From Adiantum capillus-veneris (Eukaryota > Streptophyta > Polypodiopsida > Polypodiales > Pteridaceae): a stretch of 64,000 nt of DNA. The notes under the pieces are model-generated. The model was given only the letters and a program-made list of their open reading frames with translations, searched no databases and was not told the DNA's origin. Positions 46,043 through 57,504 of this stretch are shown here, piece by piece. The DNA lies in NCBI GenBank assembly GCA_014529385.2, contig CM043971.1, positions 25,766,769 through 25,830,768 of the forward strand, in the 5' to 3' direction. A program made the position numbers and the translations under genes. Positions within the stretch are counted from its first letter, which is position 1, and each line of letters begins with the position of its first letter.

Positions 46043-46054
46043 GCTCTAATACCA
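46043..46054 (-). promoter_or_regulatory. A primer binding site
   Basis: Minus strand TGGTATTAGAGC, two bases after the LTR end. One C-to-T change from the standard initiator-Met site. Confidence 0.88.
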
Positions 46055-46056
46055 AT

Positions 46057-46283
46057 TGTTGGAACTAGGGCTGTAGAGAAATGCACACAACTTGGAGGAG
46101 ACGAAGGAAGCTAAAGGCACACAATGGAGAGTGTATTACTTAGTGTGCATTGGAAAGATAGATAGCCCTAGAGTGATGGGTGTATACACAATGCACGGGG
46201 GAAAAAACCTCCTAAAGAGGGAAAAAATGCCATGGCGGTCCTAGTGTGTTCACACACATCACTACCACATGTATATGGTAACA
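46057..46283 (-). repeat. A 5' LTR (227 bp)
   Basis: Plus strand TGTTGGAACTAGGG...TATATGGTAACA. Homologous along its whole length to 31443-31670 and to A1's LTR. Flanked by GTAAG (46284-46288). Confidence 0.93.
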
Positions 46284-46288
46284 GTAAG

Positions 46289-46645
46289 CACCTCAAGCCT
46301 AAAATTAAAGAAAAAACTAAAGAATTATTCCAAAAGAAAAAACTAAAGAGCACACAAATCCAAAGGGGAATTATTAAAAATTATGCCAGCATTGGATACC
46401 ATTGAAACAGGATGCCAGACTAGTTAGGCTACAAATGTACAAGATGAACCCAAACTATGCAAAGGTTGAAGAGGAGATAGATAATCTTCTCAAGGAGGCT
46501 TCATCAGTGAGGTAAAAAGAAACAACTGGCTATTTCCAATAGTAGTGGTGCCCAAGAAGATTGGTAAGCCAAGTGTGTGTGTGGGCTATAGGAAAATAAA
46601 TGCTCAAACCATTGAGGACCCATTTCCTTCACCATTCACACATAA
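46289..46645 (+). pseudogene. I: gypsy reverse transcriptase, N-terminal part
   Basis: In shifting frames: HLKPKIKEKTKELFQ, then WIPLKQDARLVRLQMYKMNP, EEEIDNLLKEA, WLFPIVVVPKKIGKP, VCVGYRKINAQTIEDPFPSPFT. This is the standard start of a Ty3/gypsy RT (I-P-L-K...R-Y-R/K-M-x-P...K-I/L-x-K-P-R-V-C-V-D-x-R-x-L-N). It ends abruptly at about 46645. A later part of a gypsy RT begins at 55905 on the same strand. Confidence 0.8.
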
Positions 46646-46935
46646 GTCTTTGAGATGCACTATCTCTAGCACATTTCTACGTACATACTTATCATGAGAA
46701 AATGATGCCTTTGCCTACTTTCCAAACTAGCAATCTTCACAAATCGTATGCATTTCAACCTTTTTAAATATTGGCAAGCTTGTAACAAGCAGTCGGCTCG
46801 GCACTATTTTTAGCCTTTGAAAATTTTCATATCCAATATGCTTATACAAGACATCAATATCTATAGCAACTCCTGATCCTTGTGCAAACATAGTAGATTT
46901 AATTTCTAGTACAATGCAAAGTATGGTGGCCACTC
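46646..46935 (-). pseudogene. Copia GAG-pre-integrase fragment of a third family
   Basis: Minus strand: VLYKHIGYENFQRLKIVPS, LPIFKKVEMHTICEDC, then (after TAG for a usual Gln) FGK-AKASFSHDK and VLEIVHLKDLC. It is the pre-integrase zinc domain of a plant copia family different from A and B, with the first His of the H-x-R/x-L/I-G-H motif changed (LYKHIGYENF for LWHRRLGHVNF-type). It is a 290-base fragment without LTRs. Confidence 0.82.
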
Positions 46936-47878
46936 AACATTGTCTTGGTATCCTTGACCTATACTAAGAGCCTAAGACACATATGGAAATGGGGTTAGAA
47001 TCATCTCTTGAGACCAATATCAAACTAAAAACTCAACTAAGAGACCAAGTAGTTGCTAATATCTCACATGATTTAAGATCCCTTTTTTGGGCAACTATAC
47101 CTAATATAAAAGCGACTTGTCCAAACGTGTTATGGGAAGCAATTAGGATGCAAAGGAAGGAAGTGCTACATACAATTCTTCTCCCATAATTGAGATAAAC
47201 CTATATCATGAGTTACTCTATGGCAACATTGGATATGCCGCTTACTTTATAATGTGAATGAAGAAAGTGCTACATATGATTCTGCTCCAATAATCAAGAT
47301 AAAATTAGAGCATGAGTCACTCTATGAAAACATTGGATATGTTTCATCCATAGAATGTGAGCCAAATTTGTTCAAAACCTTATCTTCATACACAAGAGAG
47401 CATGAGGCCAAATCAAAAGTGGTTGCACCTTCTCTATGGATTTCCATGTTATTAATGATTGATGCTAGGAGTTTACAAGAGGTATTGTCTATTCCCATTC
47501 AATGGACAATAACCTTTGCAAAATTCCTAAAAATCAGCACACATATGTGGGCTAAAGAGGTAAAAAACTTGGGAAAAGTGGATATCATAGTTCATTTCAA
47601 GAATATGAAACAAGAGACAAAGAAAATGAACCAAATAAGACAAAATATGAAGCTACTACCTATCAACAAAGTGGGAGATTATCATGGGGATGAAGAAGCA
47701 AAGGACTACCTTGTCTATAAAACACAAAGGATTCAAAACTTTATCTTTTCGTGATAGCAAAGTAGGGGTATCCATTGCAACAAAGAAATTTGAAAAAAAT
47801 GGAGAAAACTAGGTCTCTAAAAGACATTGCCAATAATTTTTTGGATGAAGTCCTAATCCATGCTAAAAAGCTTTCTCA
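46936..47878 (+). other. Unrecognised coding-like region with a 104-bp internal duplication
   Basis: 47254-47754 is a 166-codon open frame. Its first part (SATYDSAPIIKIKLEHESLY, ENIGY) is a repeat of a stop-interrupted upstream copy (SATYNSSPIIEINLYHELLY) encoded 104 bases earlier (starts at 47162 and 47266). The same substitution-tolerant protein pattern in both copies suggests former coding. It then reads ECEPNLFKTLSSYTREHE and KLLPINKVGDYHGDEE; the last phrase resembles the linker before the protease of H (PLNKVGEYCKGED), so it may be a gypsy gag-protease linker. No named domain. Confidence 0.4.
47162..47350 (+). repeat. 104-bp tandem duplication
   Basis: AGTGCTACATA(C/T), ATAAT(T/C)(G/A)AGATAAA, CATGAGT(T/C)ACTCTATG and AACATTGGATATG recur at a 104-base interval, about 80% alike. 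Confidence 0.85.
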
Positions 47879-47883
47879 CTAGC

Positions 47884-48788
47884 TGTCACAAGAACAGAAT
47901 AATAGAGATAGACAACAAAAGATAGAGAAAGAGATCTTTGTATTGATGGATTTTTGCAGAGTTTTGATACAACAGAGGAGCAATGGAATATGTGGACGCA
48001 CTCCCTTGTACGGAGCTTGAACCTCCTGACCACCCTCGAGCTTCAGTCCGCTTGTATGCAGCGTCTCACTTGCACTCGCACTCGCACTCACAATCACACT
48101 CGTAGAAGAGGAGATCTGTGAAATGAACCCCAAACGCACCACCCGTCGTTCTTTTATCCTTCTTCTCCTCGAAAAGCATGCAACTTCTCAAAATAGCCGT
48201 GTTTTAGGCGTTCGGTCAACTCGATTTTCGCACCAAGTATGCCTGTGAGAATAAGATAAGAACGTGATTGCGAAGCGATCCGTAAAGATTATATTTCAGC
48301 TGTCAAAAACTGAACATAACTCCCAAACGGAGCCAAAACAGCCCTAGTCCGTCTCACACAATCTTGTTGCCCTCGTTGCTCTCTTTTATAGCTATGTGAT
48401 GCAAAATTTCCATAGCTTGCTCTGATTTGCTAAAAATCAACCTGCAAGACAGCATTTTCTACAAAAACGATGCAAAAACAACAAATTTTAGTTTTTTCTT
48501 AATCTTTGGCCCTCAATGAGCATCATAACATCAAAATCTCTAAAAACTCAGAGAACCAAAGTTGTTCCTTATAACGCAGGCTTCAATCGCTTCATACATC
48601 ACTTTTCCAAAATCACACGTTAACACCTTCAAAAATGACCTTGAAAGTGCCTTTCGGCTCAAAAAAAATTTATTGGACGAAACAATCCACACATCCTTCT
48701 ACACAGTGGACCAACTTTAAAACGACCAAAACTTCCTAGAAAAACAAAATTTATTGCTAAAACACTTCAAAAATGAAGTCCTGCTACA
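47884..48788 (-). mobile_element. E2: solo gypsy-type LTR (905 bp)
   Basis: Bounded by TG...CA on the minus strand (TGTAGCAGGACTTC...GTTCTTGTGACA) and flanked by a perfect CTAGC duplication (47879-47883, 48789-48793). No internal region is attached, so it arose by LTR-LTR recombination. It contains a hexamer array (GAGTGC/GAGTGA)n near 48060-48105. Its U3/R section (TTTGGGAGTTA, GCATCACATAGC) matches E4 (60464-61095) and the block at 10200-11050. Confidence 0.9.
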
Positions 48789-48897
48789 CTAGCCTCGAGT
48801 ACATAAATGTACATAATGCTTGAAATTTTCAGAGTGCTCTTGTAAAATTTGTGTATTAAGGCTTGGTTCTGCTTAGTCATTTCCAAGAGTTTCGGGT

Positions 48898-49945
48898 TGG
48901 TCAAACTTCTAAAAGGTGGTCTTGAATGAGTATTTTCAGTCGTGATTCATAGCAGGTGAATTAGACTCATACATCATGAGTTACATGCATTGGAAGTGGG
49001 CAGTTCCTTACTTAGAAAGTGGGTGCGGATGCATACGAGGAAAGGAAAGTGGGATGATTTGATACATTTAATTAGAAAAGGTGTGGCCGAGAATTTTAGG
49101 AAATAGCCAAAGTGATAAGCTTTGAGTCAGGGGCTTTACAGCGTTGCATTTGGTGCTCGGAGTCACCCGCCATGCCTTTGCCAAGGTTGCTCGGTGTGGG
49201 GAGCAAAACAGAAAAACTTATAGGCCTAAGTGGGGAGGTGGGACGATGGTGCCAAGTGGAAATGTAGTAATCCCACATGCGGCGGAGCGAGTGGAAATTC
49301 GAGAGTATAAGGGGGGGAGTGGTGTATCAAAGGGAAAATTGGAGCTCTCTTGCCTTGCTAATGGGGCTCGTGGGTGTTGGGTGAGAGAGGGGCACCCATT
49401 GTGAGTTCTCGCTGCTTGGACAAGAACCTAGCCACCTTTTTGGTCTCTGGACACTTGCCCCAACCCCATTCCTTGGTCAAATAATCACCGACAGTTTATT
49501 TTTCACCCAAAAAATGGATCAATTAAAAGGTGCCCAAAGAGGAAAATCATGTCAGCTAAGAGGAGAGAGAAAATCCCTTGGGATAAGAGCCAAAAAAATC
49601 CCCTTTTAATATATGCATTTTTGTGCACACCCTTTTTCCTAACAGAGACTAGCTTTTTTGGAGCTTTTGAGAGATACCCCAACGTCGAAAGCTTGTAACT
49701 CTCTCGTCTGTTGTCGAAATCAAGCATATGGATACTCTACATAGGTCTACAGGACACGAGATTCATCTTTATGGTCTTGTTTTTCATCAATTTTAATCAT
49801 GGTTTAGGTTAGCATTGTTTCCCTCTTGAATTTAAAGGTGTTCGACATAGGTGTTTTCTGCAGCTTTATGGTGTTTCCTTCCGACTGTGTGGGGTGTGCA
49901 AGGATATAGAGGTTCTCATTTTCCTTCTTTTTTGCACGCAAACAT
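48898..49945 (+). repeat. F LTR 1 (about 1.05 kb)
   Basis: The segment 48904-49563 is a direct repeat of 50658-51347, and 49564-49935 is a direct repeat of 52399-52766, so the whole is one long repeat whose second copy is interrupted by solo LTR E3. The outer limits (TGGTCAAAC... / ...GCAAACA) are estimated. A TGGTGCCCCCATGG stretch at 49950-49963 could be the primer site. Confidence 0.7.
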
Positions 49946-50255
49946 AGTTTTGGTGCCCCCATGGAGGAGAAAGTGCTCCTATGCTCCAATTCCTGTGAAA
50001 TATGTTTATTCTGCAGGAAGTGAATGTAAAAGGGATGTGGGTCCTTATGGACAACCGCCTATGTATGTGCAAATTTTGGACAACACTTGAGGTAGTCGTA
50101 TAAGTGGATTTCAGCCTTCGGTGGGTCGTGAGGTTTTGTGAAGCCAAGCACTGGGGGCCGGTTACCGAGTGTGAGGTAGATTGGGTACTGGAGCGATCCA
50201 TCGACATCCCTTGATCTTTCGATGTCACATGTAAGTGTTTTTGTGGAAATCAAAC
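49946..50255 (+). other. F leader
   Basis: Non-coding stretch between LTR 1 and the gag ATG. It includes the putative primer site TGGTGCCCCCATGG. No motif beyond that. Confidence 0.5.
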
Positions 50256-50652
50256 ATGGCGAAGGAGTTCCCGCAGTTTCATGGATTTCCTAATGAAAAT
50301 TCAAAGACGTTTATTGAAAAGTTGGAACTCAATTGCTTATATTGCATTATACTAGACCAAGCTATATTGTTGTGGCTGCTGCAATATAGTTTACAGGATG
50401 AGGCAAAAGTCTGGTTACACAATTTTGAGGAGTTGATGCAGGCACAAAATCCACGGGTGGTTTTGGACTACAATCATGTGAAACAAGCTTTCCTGGCACA
50501 ATACCTATCCATCGAAGTATATGATGAAGTTTGGCATGAAATTCTGGGGTACAGTTAGAGGGATAATCAAAGTGTTGATGATTTTGTCATGCAACTCACT
50601 CGTTTATGGGATAAATGGGCCCGGTCTTTGGGAAACGAGATCCCTCCATCCG
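50256..50652 (+). pseudogene. F gypsy-type gag
   Basis: ATG at 50256 (MAKEFPQFHGFPNENSKTF). It follows the Retrotrans_gag pattern: E-x-L-E-L-N, then LLWLLQYSLQDEAKVWLHNF (the A-x-x-W-x-x-x-L...A-x-W-Y/L-x-x-L pattern), then NHVKQAFLAQYLS. A TAG follows GYS at 50556-50558 and the frame continues in phase with NQSVDDFVMQLTRLWDKWAR. Gag then ends abruptly where LTR 2 begins, with no zinc knuckle, pol or purine tract. F is therefore a gag-only or internally deleted Ty3/gypsy element. Confidence 0.75.
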
Positions 50653-51347
50653 TGCTAACTTCTAAAAGGTGGTTTTCAATGATTATTTTTAGTCGTGCTT
50701 GATAGCCGGTGAATCTGACTCATACATCATGAGTTACATGCATTGGAAGTGGGAAGTTCTTTACTTAGACAGTATGTGTGGATGCATGCCACGAAAGGGA
50801 AGTGGGCTTATTTGATAGATTATATTAGAAAAGGTGTGGCCGAGAATTTTTGGAAATAGCTGAAGTGATAAGCTCCGATCCGGGCTTCAAAGCGTTGCAT
50901 TCGGTGCTTGGAGCCCTCCCCCACGCCTCCGCCAAGATTGCTCGGTGTGGGGAGCAAAACAGAAAATTTATAGTTCTAAGTGGGGAGGTGGGAGGATGGT
51001 GCCAAGTGGCAATGGAGTAATCCCACATGGGGGGGAGCATGTGGAAATTGGAGAGTATAAGGGGGGGAGTGGGTACCCCCTAAGGTTGTATCAAAGGGGA
51101 AATTGGAGCTCTCTTGCCTTGCTAATGGGGCTTGTGGGTGTTGGGGGAGAGAGGGGGTGCCCATTGTGATTTCCCATTGTCTGGATAGGTGTCTGGCCAG
51201 AGTTTTGGTCCCTGGACACTTGCCCCCACCCCATTCCTTGGTCAAATAATCATGAACAACTCATTTTTCACCCAAAAAAGACAAAAAATGGACCAATTAA
51301 AAGGTGTCCAAAGGGGGAAATAATGTCGGCTAAGAGGAGAGAGAAAA

Positions 51348-52398
51348 TGTAATATGACTAATTTTTGAAGTTCTTAAAGTCGAAAAGAATGTAGTAGGTC
51401 ATATCTTTCATTTAACACGATTTGAAAGATGGTTGAATAGTCTATTAGATAGAGCTTATATGAATGAGTTTAAGATATTAAGTGAGAAAATATATTCTCT
51501 TCTTTTTAAATAATACACTAAAGACATTTTTCATAAAGATTAATGAATAACAGATAGTCTGTCTATGAATAGTATAATAAAAACGTAGTCAAAAGTGAGA
51601 TTCTTATTAATATCAATGTTTTATATTTATGTGTTTTAGCTTAAAATGCATGGGTAGGCTTAAAATAAAGTGAAAAAGTAGTGGAAACCCAAAAATAGGG
51701 CTTTTATGAGTTGCGAACTAAAAGTTGTGTTTGCAGTCAAAGAAAGACGTTTTTTGCAATTCTGTTCGCGTTGCCTTGTAGAACAGACTTGTTTCCATCT
51801 TTTTGAGTACCTGGAAGTCTATGTTCTGAGTTCGTTTGACCAAGTTATTATAAAAAAAAGCTATCAGCAGCAACAGGATAACCTACAAGCAGCAACAACA
51901 TAGCTTACAAACAGATATACACATGTAATATCTCTTTTGTTTGATCCAATCAAGAAGTGATTATACTCTTTTATGATGGTACAAAATCATGTTTTGAATT
52001 TGATTATCATGTTGATTTGGTTGCACGAGTATGTTATTTTGACTACTTTGTAGACGATGCAAAAAGCAATGTGTGAAACAGGATCTGTGCAAGTTGTCAT
52101 GATACACGGATTGTGATCGTGTTGCGATTCCGATTATGATGGTTGTTGCAATCATTAGATTGAGATTGAGATTGAGAGTGTGATTGAGATTGAGATTGTG
52201 CACAAGATTGTGATTGAGAGTGAGAGTGAGATTGAGAATGAGATTGAGATAGCTCGGGGGTGGTCGGGAGGTTATGAAATGAGCTATGCTCTTCTCGTAA
52301 TTATTATCCATACAGACTCTTTATTTCATTTATTCACTCTGCGTACTCTATATATTCCTTGTTCATCAATGTATTTCACTCTTTCGTTTTGCGTCACA
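51348..52398 (+). mobile_element. E3: solo LTR (1051 bp) inside F LTR 2
   Basis: TGTAATATGACTAA...TTTTGCGTCACA, flanked by GAAAA (51343-51347) and AAAAA (52399-52403), a duplication with one mismatch. It interrupts F's second LTR at a base that is continuous in LTR 1, which fixes its ends. It carries a (GATTGA/GAGATT)n array at 52156-52250 followed by GGTGGTCGGGAGGTTATGA; E2 and E4 have the same phrase (GGTGGTCAGGAGGTT, TGGTCGGGAGGTTGA) at the matching place, so the three LTRs are related. Confidence 0.85.
52156..52250 (+). repeat. GATTGA hexamer array in E3
   Basis: About 15 imperfect hexamers (GATTGA, GAGATT, GAGAGT), in the place where E2 has (GAGTGC)n. Confidence 0.85.
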
Positions 52399-52772
52399 AA
52401 AAATCCCTTGGGATAAGAGCCAAAAAAATCCTCTTTTAATAGATGCAATTCCTTGCACACCCTTTTTCCTGACAGAGACTGGCTTTTTTGGAGCTTTTCA
52501 GAGATACCCCAACTTCGAAAGCTTGTAACTCTCTCGTGTGTTGTCAGAATCAAGCACATGGATACTCTACGGAGTTCTACATGACACGATCTTCATCCTT
52601 ATGTTCTTGGTTTTCATCAATTTTAATCATGGTTTGGGTTAGGGTTGTCTCCCACCCGACTTTACAGATGTTCGACATAGGTGTTTTCTGCAGCTTTATG
52701 GTGTTTCCTTCCGACGGTGTGGTGTGTGCAAGGCTATAGAGGTTCTCATTTTCCTTCTTGTTTTTAAGCTAA

Positions 52773-54990
52773 CAATGTGTATGAAGTGTCAACTAGAAGA
52801 ATACCATGTTGAAAATCCTATGAAAATGTTGAAACAAATCATCACATGTTTTCCATAGTAGACTTTGATGTTATCTTGGGTCATTGTGATATGGCTTAAA
52901 ATGGTTCAAGATGACCATATTAACTTACCCCATAAAGAGAACTATGAGAGTGATCTTGAAAGATCACAATAATCGATATGTAAATTGAGCACTTGTTGAG
53001 GAGTTTGATTCTCCAACCATTAGCGTATCAAACAATTATTGCGTGGATACAATCAAAAGCCCCTATTTGGATGAGTAGGGCCTCTAATGATTGTGGAAGG
53101 TTGATCAAGGAAGATTGTAACCTGGAAAGGTGTGCAAAGGATGAAGCCTACATACCATAAACTTTTTGCAAGATCTCTTTGAGTTCTTAAAATGACACAG
53201 ATATTGGCAACTATGGATGAGTGTGTGAATGAAAGCCCCAGTTTTTTTTTTTTTGAAAAGGGTTATAACATTATTGGGTTTGTATGGTTAAAATAATTGA
53301 TAAAACATATGATGTAAAGGCATTATGCAAAGGCAATTGAGAGAGGGAACAATGAACTACCATGTTTACAAACAGTAGAAGAGGTTTACATATGAGATCT
53401 TAGTGAACCAAAAGAAATTCTTTATGATTCCAACATAAAGATGCCATTTGGAATGATGATGTTGATAATGAGAAATCTAGTGCTTCCTAGGTAGAGAATC
53501 TAGTTGTTGCAAAGGATGATAAATTCTATGATTTTCCTAATCAAGATGTGAGATGATGAGCACAATACAAATCCAAACACAATAAACAATTGGGTAACAA
53601 AAGAGCAAACTTGATGCTAAAAATCAACGGAAAAACACACTACTTGATGCTTGTGGAAAAGATAAGGTAACCAAGAGGTCCTTAAGCACTTTAATTAACA
53701 AACAAGAGAAACTAAGGAATAAAGAAAATAAGGGCACAAAAAATGACAAGGGTTGAATGGAAAGAGAAAAACAAAGAGCCAAAAAAAACTTTGAAAGAGG
53801 TCTGGATGATGGATATGGAGAGCAAGAAAAAGTCAAAGTCGGATAAAAATTATCTTAGATAGTTTGAACGTTTACCTTCTTGAGGTTAACACACTCAATT
53901 TCCTATTCTTCTTGGGTACAACCACAATTAGTGAGATCCAATCCATATGTTCTATCTCATAGATGAACTTTTCTTCCTTCAACTTGTCTCTTTCCTCCTT
54001 GCTTTTTCTAGTAAATGTTTCGTTATAGACATTGATCCGAGCCTATCACAAATTTTTGTTTATTATATTTTGTTGGTTTTCCTTGCTTCTAGAGGTTTAC
54101 AATAAAAGAAAGAGTGAGAACAACCTCTTGGAAAAATTAAAAAAATGATTTGATAAGAATTTTTTCTTGACTAGTTCACCGGAGGTGAAAGGTAGAGGGA
54201 GAACCTAGTGGTAAAGGGAAGGGAAAATATGTAAATGTGAAAACAAAAGATATGATGTGGTTGTGGATCCATGCACCCATGATTCAAGGGTCATGAGTGG
54301 CTCATATCATCATGGCTTTGGAGCCATATGATGATTCAACCAGATGGGACCCAAGTGGAAGACTTGGTAAAGGAAGGAGCTAGACACATGATTTTGCTGA
54401 ATTTTTAAAAAATACTTCCACTCCGATCCAAGAAAAGTTGTCTTCATCAAAGTTGTAGCTGATGAGCTGGAGATTCTGACCATATTTTTTTATAATTTTT
54501 GCATCTACGGTCTAGGAGATATGGCCAAAATGGCGGACGCCAGTTTTTCCAACTGTGGTGGAGACCACCCCCTCTACCTTTACAAACACACACCCTTCCT
54601 TTTCCACATTGAGACCTTCTCTAAAAATCAGCCGTTAGTCTTCTCACCCTCCTCTGCTTCCTCCTCTCTCTCAAGCTCAAAAACCCATCAAAATTCCTCT
54701 TCTAATCACCTCTCAAGTCATGCTTAATCTTGTTGTAATTCATAAGTTCTCATTCAACCCCTTTCTATTATTACTAGATATGTATTGATTTTATGTAGAT
54801 TCTTTACATTTTAAAATAAGGAAGCTCTTGGACTCAAGCTATGGAGGAAGGAGTGAAGACAACACAAGTGATGATGGAGCTAATTGGTCAACAAATCACT
54901 TGGAAGAAGCTTCTTCATTGGTTGAATGTCCCTAATCAAGATTCATTTGTACAAATTACACTTGGATCTTAACCTCACTCCTAATCACTC
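52773..54990. other. No gene seen
   Basis: AT-rich with short chance frames. Weak protein-like reading near 52860-53170 (+), too broken to assign. T-run at 53241-53252. Confidence 0.35.
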
Positions 54991-54997
54991 TCTTTCC

Positions 54998-55005
54998 TAT
55001 ATAAA
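54998..55005 (+). promoter_or_regulatory. TATA box of a probable LTR or promoter
   Basis: TATATAAA followed by GAGGCCTTCCCC and a pyrimidine-rich leader, then the long CT array. Layout resembles the U3/R of a plant gypsy LTR, but no repeat partner or ends were found. Confidence 0.4.
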
Positions 55006-55319
55006 GAGGCCTTCCCCTTTGTAATTTCAAGCCTCCCTCAGCCCCATTGAGTCTTTGTATCACTCACCATGAGCCCATAAGCTCATTCATTCACTCTATT
55101 CTTGCACATTCTAGAGTGCAAATTGTTTCATGCTAGTAACCTCACCTCCTCTCACTTATGTTAATTAAGAGAAATCTTTTATATGTGTGTGAGAGTGCTT
55201 GATGTGATCTTGGCTAATCCTTGAGTGGTTGTTTGGTAATCTACACGCTATTTGTGTTGGGAGTGTTTGAAGTCATCCATTCCTTGTACACACACTAAGG
55301 TTAATGCTTCATTCATAGT

Positions 55320-55427
<108 letters not shown>

Positions 55428-55565
55428 TGTAGCGGTCCTAGTCCACGCTTCCAAGACTAGGTGGTGCCCTCATCTCATTTCCCTTGTGGCGCAATGGAGT
55501 TTGTTTTGGTGTAGAGGCCGCCATTCCAAATTTCCTTCGTCAACATAAGGACGCTGTGTACTTGG

Positions 55566-55800
55566 TCAAGAATTGCACTTGAGGAGAATAGTATGTTGAC
55601 AAATGTCTAGATCCACTCCATCAAGGTCCTTGTATGTCCAAGCAAAAACATCTATACTCCTTGAGGGTAGCAATAAAAAATCTCTTCCTCTTGAGAGTTC
55701 AAATCATTAACGATGTAAGCTTGTCTTGGTTCTTCTCTAAAATTTTATAGGTTAATATTTTTCATTGTTTTGGGCTCATTGTAAAATGTTTCTGGTGCTT
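55566..55800 (-). pseudogene. Gypsy pol scrap preceding RT (minus strand)
   Basis: Minus strand SIDVFAWTYKDLDGVDLDICQHTILLK (about 55575-55660) is the segment just before the RT core in Ty3/gypsy pol (D-V/C-F-A-W-x-Y-x-D-L/M-x-G-I/V-D). Upstream it reads NSQEEEIFYC-like residues in another phase. It is oriented opposite to the RT that begins at 55905, so it is a separate fragment or was inverted. Confidence 0.65.
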
Positions 55801-55904
55801 GAAGCTCTCTCATCAATTGTTGTATCACAATCTTTCAATCTTGGACCATAAATTTATTGTGGTGGATGGGAGAACATGTACCAGAAAGAGGGGTTAAAAA
55901 AGAT

Positions 55905-57300
55905 CTTACAATTTCCTGGATGGCTTCTTTAGATACAATCAAGTGGCAATAAAACAACACATAATGGATTTTTCCATTGAACTGGGCATATTTACATATA
56001 GGTTATGCCATTTGGTTTGACTAAGGCACCAACTACTTTTCAAAGATTGATCAGCTACGCTTTCAAAGAGTATCTACAAATATATTTGGAAATATATATA
56101 AATGATTTAAGTGCTTCAATGACTGAAACCTTTTCAGAAGGATTGAGAAAATCAAGGATTGAATTTATTGAAACTAAGGCACAAGAAGCTGAGTTTATTT
56201 TGAATCATCTCGATTAAAGATGGGCAACTAAGAGTGTGTGCCACAGAAAGTGAGTATGTACCAATCCTTGAACAAGCACACGTCGATCGAATAAGAGGTC
56301 ATTTTTTTGGTGACAAAACAGCCAAAGCAATAGGTGGCCAACTTTATTCATGGATGTTGAGTCTTATGTCAAAAGATGTTAATCATGAATAGGAAATGCA
56401 CCAAAGTGTCTGCCAAAAGAGATGAAATGCCGTTATGACCTATGATGGGGGCAATAGTTTTTGACAAATAGGAAATTGACTTTGTTAGTCCCAAAGCTCC
56501 ACCTACTTATAGAGCACATGCAGATTGCATCATCATTGCTATTGAGTACCTCACTACGCAGGTCGAAGCAAAGAAACTCAAAAAAATGATGTGAGAACCA
56601 CTACAAATTATTCTATAAAAACATATGTACACCATATGGGTTACCCATCAAGATAGCAAGTGATCGAGGGATGCATTTCTTAAATGAAGTGATTGAATTT
56701 CTTTTGAACAAGTTCTTAGTGATTCATCTAAATTTAGCTCCCTATCATCCACAAGTAGATGGCTAATCTGACAATATCTTATGTATAATGCTTACCAAAT
56801 TTGTGAGGAAATCTACGTCAGATTGGGACAAAAAGTCGCATTCAACTTTATGGGACTATAGAGTTGCATACAAAATAGCTACAAGTATGATTCCATTTAA
56901 CATGTTTTTTGACCTTAATGCTTCATTCCCATTGGAATTTTTAATTCCAATCATATGTGTAGCAACCAAATTAGTATGGACAGGACATGGATTGTCAAAC
57001 TAGATCATTGAGCTAAAAAAAATTGATGGAGCACGGCTATGTATGCTAAAAAATGGTGAATGAAGAAATTTAAGATCAGCATTTAAGAAACAAGAATTTT
57101 CAATAGGTGATTACATATTGGTATACACCTTGAAAACATGCTAAAAAAAATCATTTGTGAGGAAATTGGCCCTTTGTGATTCAATCTATAGCATCAAGTG
57201 GACCATAGAGCTTGCTACATTAGAGGGACATGAGATTTATAATTGGATTAATGGTTAAAGGCCCAAGGTTAAGAAATATCACCTTACCCTTACATCATAG
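55905..57300 (+). pseudogene. I-type gypsy RT and integrase remnant
   Basis: RT: FLDGFFRYNQVAIK, then MPFGLTKAPTTFQRLI. The polymerase motif reads YIND (56095-56106) where gypsy RTs have [YF][IVL]DD. RNase H is missing. Integrase, across stops: EIDFVSPKAPPTYRAHADCI (first Asp), KIASDRGMHFLNEVIEF (second Asp), LAPYHPQVDG (third acidic residue disrupted), FVRKSTSDWDKK, YRVAYKIATSMIPFNM and a C-terminal TLEGHEIYNWINGxRPKVKKYH segment ending near 57290. This may be the second half of element I, whose RT stops at 46645. Confidence 0.82.
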
Positions 57301-57504
57301 ATGCTTGCCAAAGCACATGAAGCAAAAGAACAGAAGGCCAAGCAACAAAGAAAGGGTTGTGAAGCTCAAAAGTAGGAAAAAGTCCATATTCTTAAGTGTA
57401 TTTCTTGATATAATCGTAGGAGTAATAAGTGTCAATACAAACCTTGCCACCACTAGCATCAATCAATGCAATTCAAGTATCAAATGACAACTAGGAGGGA
57501 TGGA

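Larger units (their letters stand above)
31443..46283 (-). mobile_element. A: complete copia element split by about 9.7 kb of foreign DNA
   Basis: The 3' LTR (31443-31670) and 5' LTR (46057-46283) lie on the same strand. Domains between them are in the right order: RNase H and RT tail on the left side, RT, integrase, protease and gag on the right. The RT frame breaks at about 42252 after SYIET and resumes near 32518 with LPYMFGLEDCKP, which is where the family continues. The flanking pentamers ATAAG (31438-31442) and GTAAG (46284-46288) are a target duplication with one mismatch, and the host gypsy frame is restored across them. LTRs differ at about 8% of positions. Confidence 0.78.
50653..52772 (+). 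repeat. F LTR 2, interrupted by solo LTR E3
   Basis: 50653-51347 plus 52399-52772 together match LTR 1. The junction with E3 falls inside GAGAGAGAAAATCCCTTGGG, which is continuous in LTR 1 (49556-49575). Confidence 0.72.
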
